From Terrabacter sp. Root85 (lineage in GTDB: Bacteria; Actinomycetota; Actinomycetes; Actinomycetales; Dermatophilaceae): a stretch of 64,000 nucleotides of DNA. Shown piece by piece: positions 1 through 9,200 of this stretch. The stretch covers positions 1,132,519 to 1,196,518 of the forward strand of contig NZ_LMIW01000008.1 in NCBI RefSeq assembly GCF_001429185.1, in the 5' to 3' direction. The notes below the pieces were generated by a model that saw nothing but the letters and a program-made list of their open reading frames with translations, ran no database searches and had not been told where the DNA came from. The translations under genes were made by a program, and so were the position numbers. Positions within the stretch are counted from its first letter, which is position 1. Every line of letters starts with the position of its first letter.

Positions 1-120
1 TGACGGTGACGGCTCCGGCGGAGCCGGCAGGGCTGGTGGCCTTGACCTGTGTCGAGCTGACGACCGTGAGGTTGGTGCCGGCGATCGTGCCGAACCTCAC
101 GGCGGTTGCGCCGGTGAGGT

Positions 121-270
121 TGCTGCCGGTGATGGTGACGACAGTGCCACCGGTTGTGGGTCCGGTCGTTGGCGAGATCGAGCTGGCAACCGGCTTGCTG
201 CCGGTGATGGTGACGACAGTGCCACCGGTTGTGGGTCCGGTCGTTGGCGAGATCGAGCTGGCAACCGGTG
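121..270. repeat. 75-bp in-frame tandem duplication inside the TIG domain
   Basis: Two nearly identical 75-bp units (121-195 and 196-270) encode the start of the IPT/TIG domain twice (motif SPTTGPTVGGT). Being 25 codons long, the duplication keeps the minus-strand frame. Confidence 0.85.
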
Positions 271-283
271 CCGCGACGGATGT

Positions 284-789
284 GACCGTGCGGGTGGGGG
301 TGTAGAGCCCGGCGGCCGTAGTGGTGGGAGCGACGTAGAGGCGGTAGTACCAGGTGCCGGCGGCGGGCAGGGTGTAGCTGATCTTCGCGATGCCGGTCGT
401 GCTGGTCGCAGTGGTCGACAGGAGCGTCCACGACGTGGAGGTCGAGGGCCGGCGCTGAAGCTGGACGCTGCGGGTGGTCGTGGTCGTCCCGGTCTTCACG
501 GTGATGGTGTTGCTGACGGGGTATCCGACTGCCGCGGTCAGCGCGGTGCTGGTCCACCCAGACACGGTGGTCGCTGTTCCGGTGATGCTCTTGACCGTGC
601 GGGTGGGGGTGTAGAGCCCGGCGGCCGTAGTGGTGGGAGCGACGTAGAGGCGGTAGTACCAGGTGCCGGCGGCGGGCAGGGTGTAGCTGAGCTGCGGGTG
701 GTCGTGGTCGTCCCGGTCTTCACGGTGATGGTGTTGCTGACGGGGTATCCGACTGCCGCGGTCAGCGCGGTGCTGGTCCACCCAGACAC
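284..789. repeat. Two 309-bp coding repeats, one with an 85-bp deletion
   Basis: Bases 284-381 are repeated at 593-690 (offset 309), and 467-565 are repeated at 691-789 (offset 224). The copies therefore have a 309-bp period (103 codons), and the copy from 593 has lost 85 bp. Since 85 is not a multiple of three, the deletion breaks the minus-strand gene. Confidence 0.85.
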
Positions 790-1076
790 CGTCGTGGTTG
801 AGAGCGACGCGGCCACGTTCGCGTGCGGCCCAACCAGGGCCGCGACCGCGGCCAGGAGTGCTGCCAGCCACCGTCGATGTCTAATTGGGCCTCTATTCGC
901 GGTCCGGCCCGGTGCTGCCAACGGCGCGTCTGTGAACTTAAGGCGCATGAGTCGCTCTCCCCTGTACCCCTGTAGCGGCCGTTGCCGCGAATGAGCCGAA
1001 CTTATGGCACTGGTCATGGGCGGGTCAGCGTTTCGTCGCAAGAAAGCCCACTCGTCTTAAGAAGCACACAATGCGT

Positions 1077-1367
1077 TCAAGGACGCTCGTGTATGGCTGA
1101 AGTCTTTTGGGTCACCGAGTTGCCGACTCTCAGGTTCCGACGGAGTTCCCTTTCGTCGAGGTCCAAGAGGAGTGACGCCCTTGCGACGCCCGAGACCTCC
1201 ACAAGAACACGCTGCGCCTCGAGGACCTCCGATTCAGCCTTCGCGGCCCTGAGTGCCATGCGTGCACGAGTCCGCTCCGCTTGCTCGACCAAGCGCAACG
1301 CGTCGGACTCTGCGCGCTGAGCTGCGAGGAGTCGCTGCCGTGCCGTGCCGTCTACGGGGTAGCTCAT
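1077..1367 (-). CDS. Small Ala/Arg-rich helical hypothetical protein
   Basis: This 96-residue protein is not recognised. The chosen ATG at 1367 follows a GGAAGGGA ribosome site with good spacing; a longer frame upstream lacks such a signal. The sequence is strongly helical, with heptad-like runs of Ala, Leu, Glu and Arg between about residues 10 and 65, so it may form a coiled coil. There is no signal peptide or membrane segment. It lies between the exported-repeat gene and the relaxase region on the same strand as the former, so it is probably cargo of the mobile element. Confidence 0.5.
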   Translation of the reverse strand: MSYPVDGTARQRLLAAQRAESDALRLVEQAERTRARMALRAAKAESEVLEAQRVLVEVSGVARASLLLDLDERELRRNLRVGNSVTQKTSAIHERP

Positions 1368-1474
1368 AAGTTCATCCCTTCCGCTGTGCACGGCACACCG
1401 ATGCGCTGGGTCACCACTGGCTCGGCCTCGCTGTCGCTGTGACACACGTAAGCCATTCGGGCGAGGTGTCGCCG

Positions 1475-1666
1475 TCAAACGACGCGGGTCAGCAGCTGCG
1501 AAGACAACCATTGCTGGACGAGGGCGCCGTCGTCCTCGATCACGTAGGTGACAAGTGCCCACCAACCGTCATCGCGCTTGGCCCACTCCACGATGAGGCC
1601 TGGGTGTGGCCCTGGAGATCCCTGCGGCCCGCTGACCCAGCAGTGCCGGCGCGCTGGTGGCGGCAT
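1475..1666 (-). CDS. Small conserved-type protein beside the relaxase gene
   Basis: A 63-residue protein beginning MPPPARRHCWV with the motif GLIVEWAKRDDGWWALVTYV and a C-terminal QQWLSSQLL helix. The Trp-rich beta-strand pattern and the opening RHCWV resemble short hypothetical proteins that I associate with actinobacterial integrative elements; that is from memory and no function is known. An upstream extension to 1876 has poor coding character, so the internal ATG at 1666 was chosen. It is transcribed away from the relaxase gene across a 390-bp gap. Confidence 0.5.
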   Translation of the reverse strand: MPPPARRHCWVSGPQGSPGPHPGLIVEWAKRDDGWWALVTYVIEDDGALVQQWLSSQLLTRVV

Positions 1667-2057
1667 AGGAATGGGATGTTTATGTCCCCTTCCAGATCCG
1701 CCCGCCATGCGTCTAGTGTGTCGCATGATCGAACATGTGTTCGCATGCCAGCAAAATGTGGGCCCGCCGCCCGCAGAGGGGTACGAGCGCCGGCACGGCC
1801 ACAGTCCGGCCCCGGCCTGTTCCCGACGCGCCCGCGTTTCCTCGAGGTCACCGCGCCAGTCCACTCGCTGAGGCAACCCCAGACACGACTCTGGCCGGAA
1901 CGTCCAGCCAGGCCCCGTCCTCCCTTGAACTACGACGAGCCGTTCCCGCCCGCCTAGCCCACGGCTGTCCTTAAGCAGTCGATCCTTCGCGCCACACGTC
2001 TGGCACCAAGGTGGAACCCGGGTCCGGCGGGTGCCCCGCGCGCGGTGTTGGCTCGGG
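1667..2057. other. Gap between divergent genes; possible oriT region
   Basis: No convincing gene lies in this 391-bp stretch upstream of the relaxase. It contains a short hairpin, CCAGA-N6-TCTGG at 1879-1894, and several GC-rich partial repeats. MobF relaxases usually have their nicking site close by, so this is the obvious place for oriT, but no nic consensus was recognised. Confidence 0.25.
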
Positions 2058-5015
2058 GTGACGATGTCGATCCGCCGGATGACGCTGGGCTCGGGCTACC
2101 GCTACCTGATGTCGTCGGTCGCTCGCGGCGATGCCGCTGGCCGGACGGGGTCACCGCTGTCGTCGTACTACGCCGAGCCCGGCACACCGCCAGGGCAATT
2201 CCTCGGTTCTGGGCTCGCCGGTCTTGACGACGGCCGAGGCATGGATCTGGGTTCCATCGTGAGCGAGGAGCACCTGTGGCGGATGCTCGGCATGCTGCAG
2301 GACCCGGCCACCGGGCACCCGTTGGGCCGAGCTCCGGGGGCTGAGCGGACGGCATACCTCGACGCTCTGAACCGCCCGCGGAAGGCGCCGAAGATGGTTG
2401 CTGGGTTCGACCTCACCTTCAGTGCGCCGAAGTCGGTGTCCGTGGCCTGGGGCTTGGCCGATGAGGTCACGAGGCAGCGGATCTACGCCGCTCATGTGGC
2501 CGCGACGGAGTTCGTCATCGGCTACGCGGAGCGGACGGTTTTTGCGACGAGGACGGGCCGCGGGGGAGTGGTGTCTGAGGATGTGCGTGGGGTGGTCGCC
2601 GCGGCGTTCGATCATTGGGACTCACGGTCGGGGGATCCGCAGCTCCACACCCACATCGTCGTCGTGAACCGTGCTCAAGCGGTGTCGGACGGCGGCTGGC
2701 GGACGCTCGACAGCAAGACGCTCTTCCGGGCGGCGGTGGGCTTGTCGGAGCTCTATAACGGCGTCCTGGCCGACCTGGTGACGGCGGATCTGGGTTACGG
2801 CTGGGAGCCTGAGCAGCGTCGGCACTCTCCGGCGGAGAAGTGGGAGGTCGCGGGCGTGGGCGAGGCGCTTCGTGCCGAGTTCTCGCAGCGCACCACCGAG
2901 ATCGACGCTGCCAAGGACGCCCTGGTCGCCCATTTCGTCGCCGCTCATGGACGTGAGCCGACGGCGCGTGAGGTCTTGCAGATGCGTCAGCGGGCGACAT
3001 TGGAGACGCGCCCGGACAAGGAGCTGCGCCCGCTCGGACAGCTCATCGCCGGCTGGCGAGGGCGCGCCGAATCGTTCATCGAGGGTGAGCCGGTCGCGTG
3101 GGTGGCGGGCTTGGCGGGACGAAACGATCTGCCGTTGCTGCGGGCCGATGACTTGGCGCCGGGGATGCTCGACGAGGCGGCCAGGGTCTCGCTCGAGGTG
3201 GTCTCGGGCAAGCGCTCGACGTTCACTCGCGCGAACGTTTTCGCGGAAGCGCTCCGTCAGATCCAAGGCGTCCGCTTCGCGTCGCCGCAGGATCGAGCGG
3301 TTGTCGCTGAGGGGATCGCGGCTCTCGGGCTCGATAGAGCAGTGGCGCTCACTCCTCCGGAGGTCGGCTACGTCCCTGACGAGCTGCGGCGGGCGGACGG
3401 CACGTCGCGGTTCCGCCCACGTGACTCGGAGCAGTACACGACTCAGGCGCTGCTCGATGCCGAGGAGCGTCTGCTGGCGGCCGGTCGCGCGGCGGATGCT
3501 CCGGTCGTCGATGAGGCCCGCGCCGCGGACGTCTGTGCCAAGGACCTGCCAGGCCGTGGCCACCCTCTCTCGGCTGAACAGTCCACTGCCGTATGCCGTG
3601 TCGCCTCGTCTGGTCGGGCGCTCGACGTGCTTGTGGGTCCGGCAGGAGCGGGAAAGTCGACCGCCATGGCCGGTGTGCGCGCCGTGTGGGAGTCGCGTTT
3701 TGGACCGCGGTCGGTGGTCGGGTTGGCGCCCTCGGCTGCGGCCGCAGACGTGCTCGCCGAAGCGGTCGGAGTGCCGACGGAGAACACTGCCAAGTGGCTC
3801 GCCGAAGCGGCACGGCAACCGACTCGCTTGGCGGAGCTGGAGGGCGTGAAGGTCGCCTTGGATCGGGCAAGTCCGTCCCTGCGGACCCGGTCCCTGGCCC
3901 GGCGAGCACGACAGCTCTCAGCCGAAGTGGACAGGTGGGGACTGCGCGCAGGACAGCTCGTTATCGTCGACGAAGCCTCCATGGTGGGCACCCACGAGCT
4001 TGACTCGCTCACCGCATACGCACGCTCCGCCGGAGCCAAGGTGCTGCTCGTCGGGGACTGGGCGCAGCTCTCAGCCGTAGCCGCCGGCGGCGCCTTCAAA
4101 CTACTGGCCACCGACCGCACCGACCCGCCTTCGCTGCTTGACGTGCGACGGTTCCGGCACGAGTGGGAGCGTGACGCCTCCCTTCGGTTGCGGACTGGTG
4201 CGAAGGGGGCAGCGGCGGAGTACGCCCGCCGAGGTCGGGTCCGCGGCGGGGACCGGGACACGATGCTCGACGAGCTGTTTGCCAACTGGACGGACGACAT
4301 CACGGCAGGCCGGCGGTCTCTGATGGTGGCCGCTGACACCGCAACCGTGGCCGATCTGAACCGTCGCGCCCGCGCGCAGCGAGTAGCTGAGGGGGCGGTC
4401 ACAGGGGCCGGCATCACCCTCGCGGATGGGACCGTCATTGGTATCGGCGACGTCGTCGTGACGCGCCAGAACCAGCGGGACCTCGGCTCGTCAACGACGT
4501 GGGTGAAGAACGGTGACCAGTGGGTCGTCGACGCCGTCGCGGATGATGGAGCGCTGACCGTCAGACGTCAGACAGGTGGGGGAGTCGCGTGTCTCCCCGC
4601 TGAATACGTCTCTGCTCACGTTGAACTCGGATACGCCACCACGGCGCACCGCGCTCAAGGGCGGACGGTCGACACGGCGCATGCTTTCGTCACATCGAAC
4701 ACGATGCGTGAACCCCTGTACGTCATGGCAACTCGTGGCCGTGAGAGCAACATCCTCTACGTCGATACGATGTACGACCCTGATGCAGGTACCTCTCACC
4801 AAGACCCCGACGTGCTCGATCCGGTGGTCGTTCTCGACCGGGTTCTCGAGCAGTCTGGCGCCGACCTGAGCGCCACTGAAGTTCGCGCGAAGGAGGCGGC
4901 CGCTGTCTCCAGCCCGGCACGATTGGCCGCAGAGGGTGCCGCGGTTTCTGCCGCGCACCGTGCCCGCCGCTACCCGCAGGTTCACGGGATGCGGGCACCC
5001 AACCGCGAGCTTTGA
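2058..5015 (+). CDS. MobF-family conjugative relaxase-helicase (TraA/TrwC-like)
   Basis: Predicted to nick the transferred strand at oriT, stay attached to the 5' end, and unwind the DNA during conjugation. The N-terminal TrwC domain begins MSIRRMTLGSGYRYL, includes YYAEPGTPPGQFLG, and has the metal-binding histidines in DPQLHTHIVV (about residues 195-200). The C-terminal RecD/TraI helicase half carries Walker A GPAGAGKST (about 526), Walker B VIVDEASM (about 637), LVGDWAQLSAV and the late motif TTAHRAQGRT (about 861). GTG 2058 puts TMSIRR next to the start as in relatives; ATG 2064 is also possible. At about 985 residues it is a compact family member. No coupling protein or type IV secretion genes are visible, so the element may be mobilisable only, or those genes may lie to the left. 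Confidence 0.93.
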   Translation: MTMSIRRMTLGSGYRYLMSSVARGDAAGRTGSPLSSYYAEPGTPPGQFLGSGLAGLDDGRGMDLGSIVSEEHLWRMLGMLQDPATGHPLGRAPGAERTAYLDALNRPRKAPKMVAGFDLTFSAPKSVSVAWGLADEVTRQRIYAAHVAATEFVIGYAERTVFATRTGRGGVVSEDVRGVVAAAFDHWDSRSGDPQLHTHIVVVNRAQAVSDGGWRTLDSKTLFRAAVGLSELYNGVLADLVTADLGYGWEPEQRRHSPAEKWEVAGVGEALRAEFSQRTTEIDAAKDALVAHFVAAHGREPTAREVLQMRQRATLETRPDKELRPLGQLIAGWRGRAESFIEGEPVAWVAGLAGRNDLPLLRADDLAPGMLDEAARVSLEVVSGKRSTFTRANVFAEALRQIQGVRFASPQDRAVVAEGIAALGLDRAVALTPPEVGYVPDELRRADGTSRFRPRDSEQYTTQALLDAEERLLAAGRAADAPVVDEARAADVCAKDLPGRGHPLSAEQSTAVCRVASSGRALDVLVGPAGAGKSTAMAGVRAVWESRFGPRSVVGLAPSAAAADVLAEAVGVPTENTAKWLAEAARQPTRLAELEGVKVALDRASPSLRTRSLARRARQLSAEVDRWGLRAGQLVIVDEASMVGTHELDSLTAYARSAGAKVLLVGDWAQLSAVAAGGAFKLLATDRTDPPSLLDVRRFRHEWERDASLRLRTGAKGAAAEYARRGRVRGGDRDTMLDELFANWTDDITAGRRSLMVAADTATVADLNRRARAQRVAEGAVTGAGITLADGTVIGIGDVVVTRQNQRDLGSSTTWVKNGDQWVVDAVADDGALTVRRQTGGGVACLPAEYVSAHVELGYATTAHRAQGRTVDTAHAFVTSNTMREPLYVMATRGRESNILYVDTMYDPDAGTSHQDPDVLDPVVVLDRVLEQSGADLSATEVRAKEAAAVSSPARLAAEGAAVSAAHRARRYPQVHGMRAPNREL

Positions 5016-5173
5016 CGGTCGGACGAGCGTTCCGGGACACGCGCCGCGTGACGCAGGTCCAGCTCAGTTCTGAGTTGCACTAACTGGACGGGAGGCTGAC
5101 GTCAGCCCCCGTCGACGCGCATCCGGCTGGCCGCGCATGCGTGCGGGTCGGGGACCGGCACGCAGATCGCGCC

Positions 5174-5356
5174 TCAGGCGGTCTGGTCGTCCAGTGGGGC
5201 CTCTCCGGCGTTCTTGCGGACAGACTCGATGCCGTTCAGGGCACTGGCCTTGCTCTCGTACGCCTCGCCGGTCGCGATGACCTGACCGTTGCTGGCCTTG
5301 AGTCGGAACCGGTACTTCCCCGCAGCGTCCTTGTACAACTCGAACTTGCCCGCCAT
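5174..5356 (-). CDS. DUF1508 / YegP-family protein
   Basis: A 60-residue protein starting MAGKFELYKDAAGKYRFRL, with the typical NGQVIATGEAY strand and a helix containing ASALNGIESV. This is a single YegP/DUF1508 unit; many relatives have two. Function is unknown, although the fold is small and beta-rich. ATG 5356 has a strong AAGGGAG ribosome site, which decides the start over a longer upstream frame. It sits alone on the minus strand just after the relaxase and is convergent with it. Confidence 0.88.
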   Translation of the reverse strand: MAGKFELYKDAAGKYRFRLKASNGQVIATGEAYESKASALNGIESVRKNAGEAPLDDQTA

Positions 5357-5795
5357 CGGATGCTCCCTTGCCTGGGCGACGTTGACTGACTGAACGGTAC
5401 TTGCTCCAGAGTGGCGATCGTCGCGACTCGCCGTCCAGCTGTGGGACTTGGGCACAGCACGAGAGAGGCCAGGGAAGAGCCGGTGTCGTGAGTCAGCCGT
5501 GCGTGCCTAGCCGGCTTGACGCGCTACGGGGTGACCAGGGGAGGCGATGCTCGGCCTGAGCTACGGTCTGGCCAAATGGACCCAGAGCACCGAGGTCACG
5601 GTCCTCGGCGGGCCGACCTCCTTTGAGGGGTGTGGCCGGCGGCGTGGGGCGGCTCTCCCAAGGCATTACGGCGGCGCAACTTGCCGGAACCATCGGCGAA
5701 ATGCCCACGGGGATGTGGCTTCTGCGGCGTCCTTACGCGTGCGGACGCCCCAGGACGTGTTCATGCGCTGAACGGTCACTGGCGCGATCGAAGGT
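5357..5795. other. Non-coding gap, nothing recognised
   Basis: Several open frames cross this stretch on both strands, but none shows protein-like composition, a family resemblance or a ribosome site. It may hold decayed element DNA. Confidence 0.4.
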
Positions 5796-6569
5796 TCAAG
5801 CCGGGCCTGCTGCCCTCGAAGCCGCTGCGGCTTCGGAGAAGTAGGAGAATCCGAGGCGTTGTAGGCACAGCACGCCAAACAGCGTCACCTCATAGGTCGT
5901 TCCGGGGTCCCATGGCCTAATTTCAGGGTTTCGCACTCTGGTGAGGAACGACTTGACTGTTAACCGGGGCGGGTCTTTCTCTTGGATGAGTCCCTCTCGT
6001 TCAAGGACCGAAAGTACGGGGCGCGATACATCAGGACTCAGATCCTCGTCGCGGGTCTTGGTTCCAAACAGCAGCCTGGTTACCTTGCGCACGGTTACAT
6101 CACCCGACGGATTCGCGTGGGCCGTGGCGAGAACTCGGACGTGGACGGGATCGAGGCTGGCAAGTGCCTTGACGATGAGCAACTCGTAGTCCGCCTTTGT
6201 GCCGTCGTCGAACCCGTTCGCGAGACAAGTCGCCAAGGCCCTAATCTTCTCCTCGTCGCCCGCGTTTGCCCCGGCCTGAACGGCGTTCTTGAAGAGAGCT
6301 CTCTGGGATGGGTTGTTGAGGACTTCCTGCACGAACAACTCGAGGTCAACCCCACTTTGATCGGAGGCGATCTGCACAACGGCCGCCCCGTTGGCCTGCT
6401 GCCGCCCGACAATCTCGTCCCACGCCCGACCGACTAATTCAATCGTGCCAGGCGTGATGGCGGCACCGATGATGCCTCCTACTGGCCCACCAAGCAGGGC
6501 GCCGACGGCGGCTCCCGCCGCGGTGCCAGCAACCTCCACTCCCTTGGACCGCCCCTTGCTCTCAGGCAT
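5796..6569 (-). CDS. Hypothetical protein with glycine-zipper segment and winged-helix-like C-terminal part
   Basis: Not assigned to a family. After a short charged N-terminus, residues about 12-42 form a Gly/Ala-rich hydrophobic hairpin (GAAVGALLGGPVGGIIGAA) of the glycine-zipper kind, suggesting membrane association. A helical region follows, then a part that could be a winged helix (RPVLSVLEREGLIQ followed by a strand pair), ending in an aromatic segment, LGFSYFSEAA. Start 6569 is conservative: it has no clear ribosome site, and the same frame stays protein-like upstream to about 6,780. A well-placed ATG with GAAGGGAG at 6873 would enter this frame only through a one-base shift near 6807, so the gene may be longer and broken. 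Confidence 0.5.
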   Translation of the reverse strand: MPESKGRSKGVEVAGTAAGAAVGALLGGPVGGIIGAAITPGTIELVGRAWDEIVGRQQANGAAVVQIASDQSGVDLELFVQEVLNNPSQRALFKNAVQAGANAGDEEKIRALATCLANGFDDGTKADYELLIVKALASLDPVHVRVLATAHANPSGDVTVRKVTRLLFGTKTRDEDLSPDVSRPVLSVLEREGLIQEKDPPRLTVKSFLTRVRNPEIRPWDPGTTYEVTLFGVLCLQRLGFSYFSEAAAASRAAGPA

Positions 6570-7211
6570 GTTCAGAAGGGTGGCATAGATTAGCCCGGCG
6601 CGCTGCAGCGGCCGCGTGCGTACTACCGTGGGGTGCTCGCCCCGAACGTAGGCGGTGTTGACGTCGGCGAGGTCTAGCCGCTTCAGGAGCACCGAGCCGC
6701 GCAGCTGCTCAACGAACGCGAGGACGCCCTGATGGATGTCGACCTCGTCGCTGAGTGTGCCCACGTGACAGGCGAAGGCGTCGGCCGAACACTGCCAACG
6801 CAGGCTACGGTGAGAACGCGAGCAGCGGTGCAGTGGCACCGGGGGCAGGAACGGTGAAACTGGCCACGAACATGACGACTCCCTTCTCGATGAAGAAGGA
6901 CCGTGCAGGGCCGTGGAGCCACGAACGAGTCCGACCCACCTGCCCGAGACGACGAGCCCTGCCGATGCCCGCGTCCGGCGGCGCATGGCTGAACCCGCTG
7001 ACTCGCGGTGGCACGGTGAGCCGGCAGGTGTGCGCCGATGGGCCGGGTCGAACTGCTGCCTGGCCCGATAGGCCCTCGCTACAGAGAGGGTTCTGGCAAC
7101 CCTGCAGCGAGGTTCCTGGTGAGGGTTTCAGCCCTGTCCCGGTCCGGCAGCCCCACCCACGCACACAGTGACGTGCTGCCCGCACGTTCGCTGGCCGTCG
7201 CCTCGGCTGAC
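6570..7211. other. Gap with possible remnant of the 5' end of the preceding gene
   Basis: ATG 6873 (minus) has a good GAAGGGAG site and opens a 22-codon frame ending at a TAG at 6805-6807. The next frame then runs on without a stop into the gene at 5796-6569. The rest, about 6,880-7,211, shows no gene. Confidence 0.35.
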
Positions 7212-8240
7212 TTACTGCTTCGGGCCGTGAGCGAGCGGGACCTCGAAGGTGTCGTTGCCGTGGACGAGATCTTCCAACGCCGCATTGCGCTTACGTTCAT
7301 CGTCCGCGGTCTCCGCCGGCACCAGTCGTAGCTGGTCGTACATCCGGAAGCGGTTCAGGTGCAACCACGCTGAGAACGCGCGGCCATACGCGTCCGCGGC
7401 GACAACGGATCCACGGTAGGAAAGCCATCCTCCAGCAAGTGGGACCAAAGCCAGAAGCAGCCACAAGCCGTGGGGCCAGAAGGCGATGAAGGACAGGCCC
7501 GTGCAGACCACGCCGACGAACGACATCCGGACTGCCAAGTCTAGGTCGCTTCTCTGGTCCACGACGTAGGCGTTGTGCGCTGGGTCCGCGGAAAGCCCGA
7601 TGTGCGTCGCCCACTGCAGAATCGGGAGGTTGACCGCTCGTCCCGCCAAGGTCTCGTGACGTCGAAGCACGTTGCCCAGTCGTGTCGGCATCATGTCGAC
7701 CAGGTCCGACGGGTAGATCAAGAGAGCTTTCCGAGCCGTGTCGACCTTCAACTGCAGCTCGACGACGGAGCGTGCGACGGAGTCGTTGTCCGGCAGTGCG
7801 GGATAGGTCAAATGGTCAAGAAGCTCATCGCCCAGCGCGTCGTGCCTCTCCTTGAGCCGGTGGACGGCCCAATCGGCGGTCCCCGTCATCGTCGCCCGGG
7901 ACTTCAGATGCGCCAGGACGCGGGCAGCCGCCAGGCGACGGCCGAGATGGCCGAAACCCCAGTAGCCCTCAAAGGCCTGGACGATTGCCGTCTGAAGAGG
8001 ATGGGTCACGACGGCCGTGATCCACGCCGCGACCGCGATCGCGATTGCATGAGACGGATGTGTGATCGGGTTGACCGATCCCAGATGTGACAGCTGAGGA
8101 GGTCCGTGAAACGGGTCAAGAACCAGGATCAGGTAGACCCACAGGACGAGTACCAGGCTGGGGATCGTCGACACGATGCCGAAGTACCGCCCGATCGACG
8201 AGGACGTACCGAGGGTCGGTTCCGTATCGAGCGCGCCCAC
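7212..8240 (-). CDS. Uncharacterised membrane protein
   Basis: A 342-residue protein, not recognised. A hydrophobic N-terminal segment (IPSLVLVLWVYLILVL) and a second at about residues 68-80 are followed by a soluble helical middle region. Two further membrane segments lie near residues 240-275 (MSFVGVVCTGLSFIAF and LWLLLALVPLAGGWL), then a charged cytosolic tail. The start is GTG, five bases after the stop of the small upstream gene, so the two are probably one transcript. The topology, with paired hydrophobic segments around a soluble core, is reminiscent of membrane-anchored defence or signalling effectors, but no catalytic motif was seen. Confidence 0.65.
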   Translation of the reverse strand: MGALDTEPTLGTSSSIGRYFGIVSTIPSLVLVLWVYLILVLDPFHGPPQLSHLGSVNPITHPSHAIAIAVAAWITAVVTHPLQTAIVQAFEGYWGFGHLGRRLAAARVLAHLKSRATMTGTADWAVHRLKERHDALGDELLDHLTYPALPDNDSVARSVVELQLKVDTARKALLIYPSDLVDMMPTRLGNVLRRHETLAGRAVNLPILQWATHIGLSADPAHNAYVVDQRSDLDLAVRMSFVGVVCTGLSFIAFWPHGLWLLLALVPLAGGWLSYRGSVVAADAYGRAFSAWLHLNRFRMYDQLRLVPAETADDERKRNAALEDLVHGNDTFEVPLAHGPKQ

Positions 8241-8245
8241 AGCAC

Positions 8246-8449
8246 CTACGCTTCAGCGACGGGCGGACGTACATCATGGCCACCAGAACAGCGGTACATG
8301 GTTCCACGCCGTTCGAGCGTCTTCGTCTCGTGACCCGCACGGGGACAGCGAAGCGTCCCGTCGGATAGCTGCTGAGCCGGCGGCGGTGCAGACGTGGCCG
8401 ATCGATACGGAGAATGTCCGTATGGCTTGTGATCCGGCGTCTCGACCAT
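8246..8449 (-). CDS. Small putative zinc-ribbon protein
   Basis: A 67-residue protein whose C-terminal half contains CPRAGHETKTLERRGTMYRC followed by SGGH. This gives a C-x4-H and C-x3-H pair that could bind zinc. ATG 8449 has an AAGGGG ribosome site nine bases upstream. The stop lies five bases before the membrane-protein gene at 8240, so the two look co-transcribed from a promoter near the palindrome at 8468-8484. No function is known. Confidence 0.5.
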   Translation of the reverse strand: MVETPDHKPYGHSPYRSATSAPPPAQQLSDGTLRCPRAGHETKTLERRGTMYRCSGGHDVRPPVAEA

Positions 8450-8467
8450 TGTGGCAACCCCTTAGGC

Positions 8468-8484
8468 CCGTAATCAGATTACGG
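8468..8484. promoter_or_regulatory. Perfect palindrome CCGTAATC-A-GATTACGG, putative operator
   Basis: An uninterrupted 17-base symmetric site lies just upstream of the ribosome site of the minus-strand operon (8449 down to 7212) and between it and the divergent gene at 8558. Its position suits a repressor binding site that could control both. No cognate regulator is identified. Confidence 0.45.
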
Positions 8485-8557
8485 ACTGCACCTCGGCGCG
8501 TCGATAGCCGCGGCGCGCCAGTCCCCCGCACCCCAAGTTCGCTGCGACGATGAGCTC

Positions 8558-9112
8558 ATGACGGACCCGGCGGCCACGAGCGGGCACAGCGCCTCCCCGG
8601 CACCCGCCGAGGCTGCGCCAGCGAGTTCAGCCCCGCCCGCAGGTTCACCAGACCCCTCGACAGCCCAGCCCGCAACCGCACCGGATGTCGGGTCAGCCGA
8701 CCCGAGATCCGCGCCACCAACCCCACCACCAGCGGCCCCACCACCGGAGCCGGACCAACCCGCGTCACCACGGTCCCTGTGGTTGTGGCCGGCAATGGTC
8801 ACGGCAGCCATCGCGCTCATAGGGCAGTTCCTAAACGCCAGGAGTGCAGCAGGCGCCATTGCCGTCGCGGGCGCCGGAGCCTCCGGGGTCCTGATAGCCA
8901 CGGCAGCCCCGCGCAAGAGTCGACCGTTCGCCGCCGCCGCCGGAGTCATCGTCGGCATTATCGTCCTCCTCGTGCTGTGGGCCCAGCTACACAAAGTCCT
9001 GCCCGACACAGCTCCCACGGACCAGTCGACATCCGGATCCACAGCCACCCCGCCACCAGCGACCTCGACACCACCCACGTCGTCCACGACGAGCGGCTCG
9101 CCGAGCCCGTGA
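8558..9112 (+). CDS. Proline/alanine-rich membrane protein
   Basis: 184 residues. The first 70 are low-complexity Pro, Ala and Ser, followed by two or three hydrophobic segments between about residues 75 and 145 (LWPAMVTAAIALIG, AAGAIAVAGAGASGVLIA, AAGVIVGIIVLLVLW) and a Thr/Ser/Pro-rich tail. No signal peptide is evident. It is divergent from the zinc-ribbon/membrane operon and upstream of two overlapping genes in the same direction. Not recognised; codon use fits a real gene but the start is uncertain. Confidence 0.55.
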   Translation: MTDPAATSGHSASPAPAEAAPASSAPPAGSPDPSTAQPATAPDVGSADPRSAPPTPPPAAPPPEPDQPASPRSLWLWPAMVTAAIALIGQFLNARSAAGAIAVAGAGASGVLIATAAPRKSRPFAAAAGVIVGIIVLLVLWAQLHKVLPDTAPTDQSTSGSTATPPPATSTPPTSSTTSGSPSP

Positions 9113-9200
9113 CCTCGAACGCGACACGCATCCAGCACCTCGTCCCTACCTGTGGCCACGTCAACGAACGGCTGTCGGCGGTGAGTGAGAACCTCCATCC

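Larger units (their letters stand above)
1..948 (-). pseudogene. Secreted TIG/IPT-domain repeat protein, frameshifted and cut by the window edge
   Basis: The reading starts at ATG 948 behind a GGGGAG ribosome site. A basic N-terminus (RHRRW) leads into a hydrophobic signal core (LAALLAAVAAL) and a likely Ala cleavage region, so the product was exported. Beyond it lie Thr/Ser-rich repeats of 103 codons and then an IPT/TIG Ig-like fold (SISPTTGPTVGGT motif) running off the left edge. The first 103-codon repeat (second in plus-strand order, from 593) has lost 85 bp between 690 and 691 relative to the other copy. This shifts the frame, so translation from the ATG ends near 538 in unrelated proline-rich sequence. 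Read in the other frame, the coding pattern continues to position 1. Loss of function, phase variation by repeat recombination, or a repeat-collapse assembly error are all possible. Confidence 0.7.

Noticed and set aside
5493-5878. Several short open frames on both strands
   Set aside because: No ribosome sites, no consistent codon pattern and no recognisable motifs.
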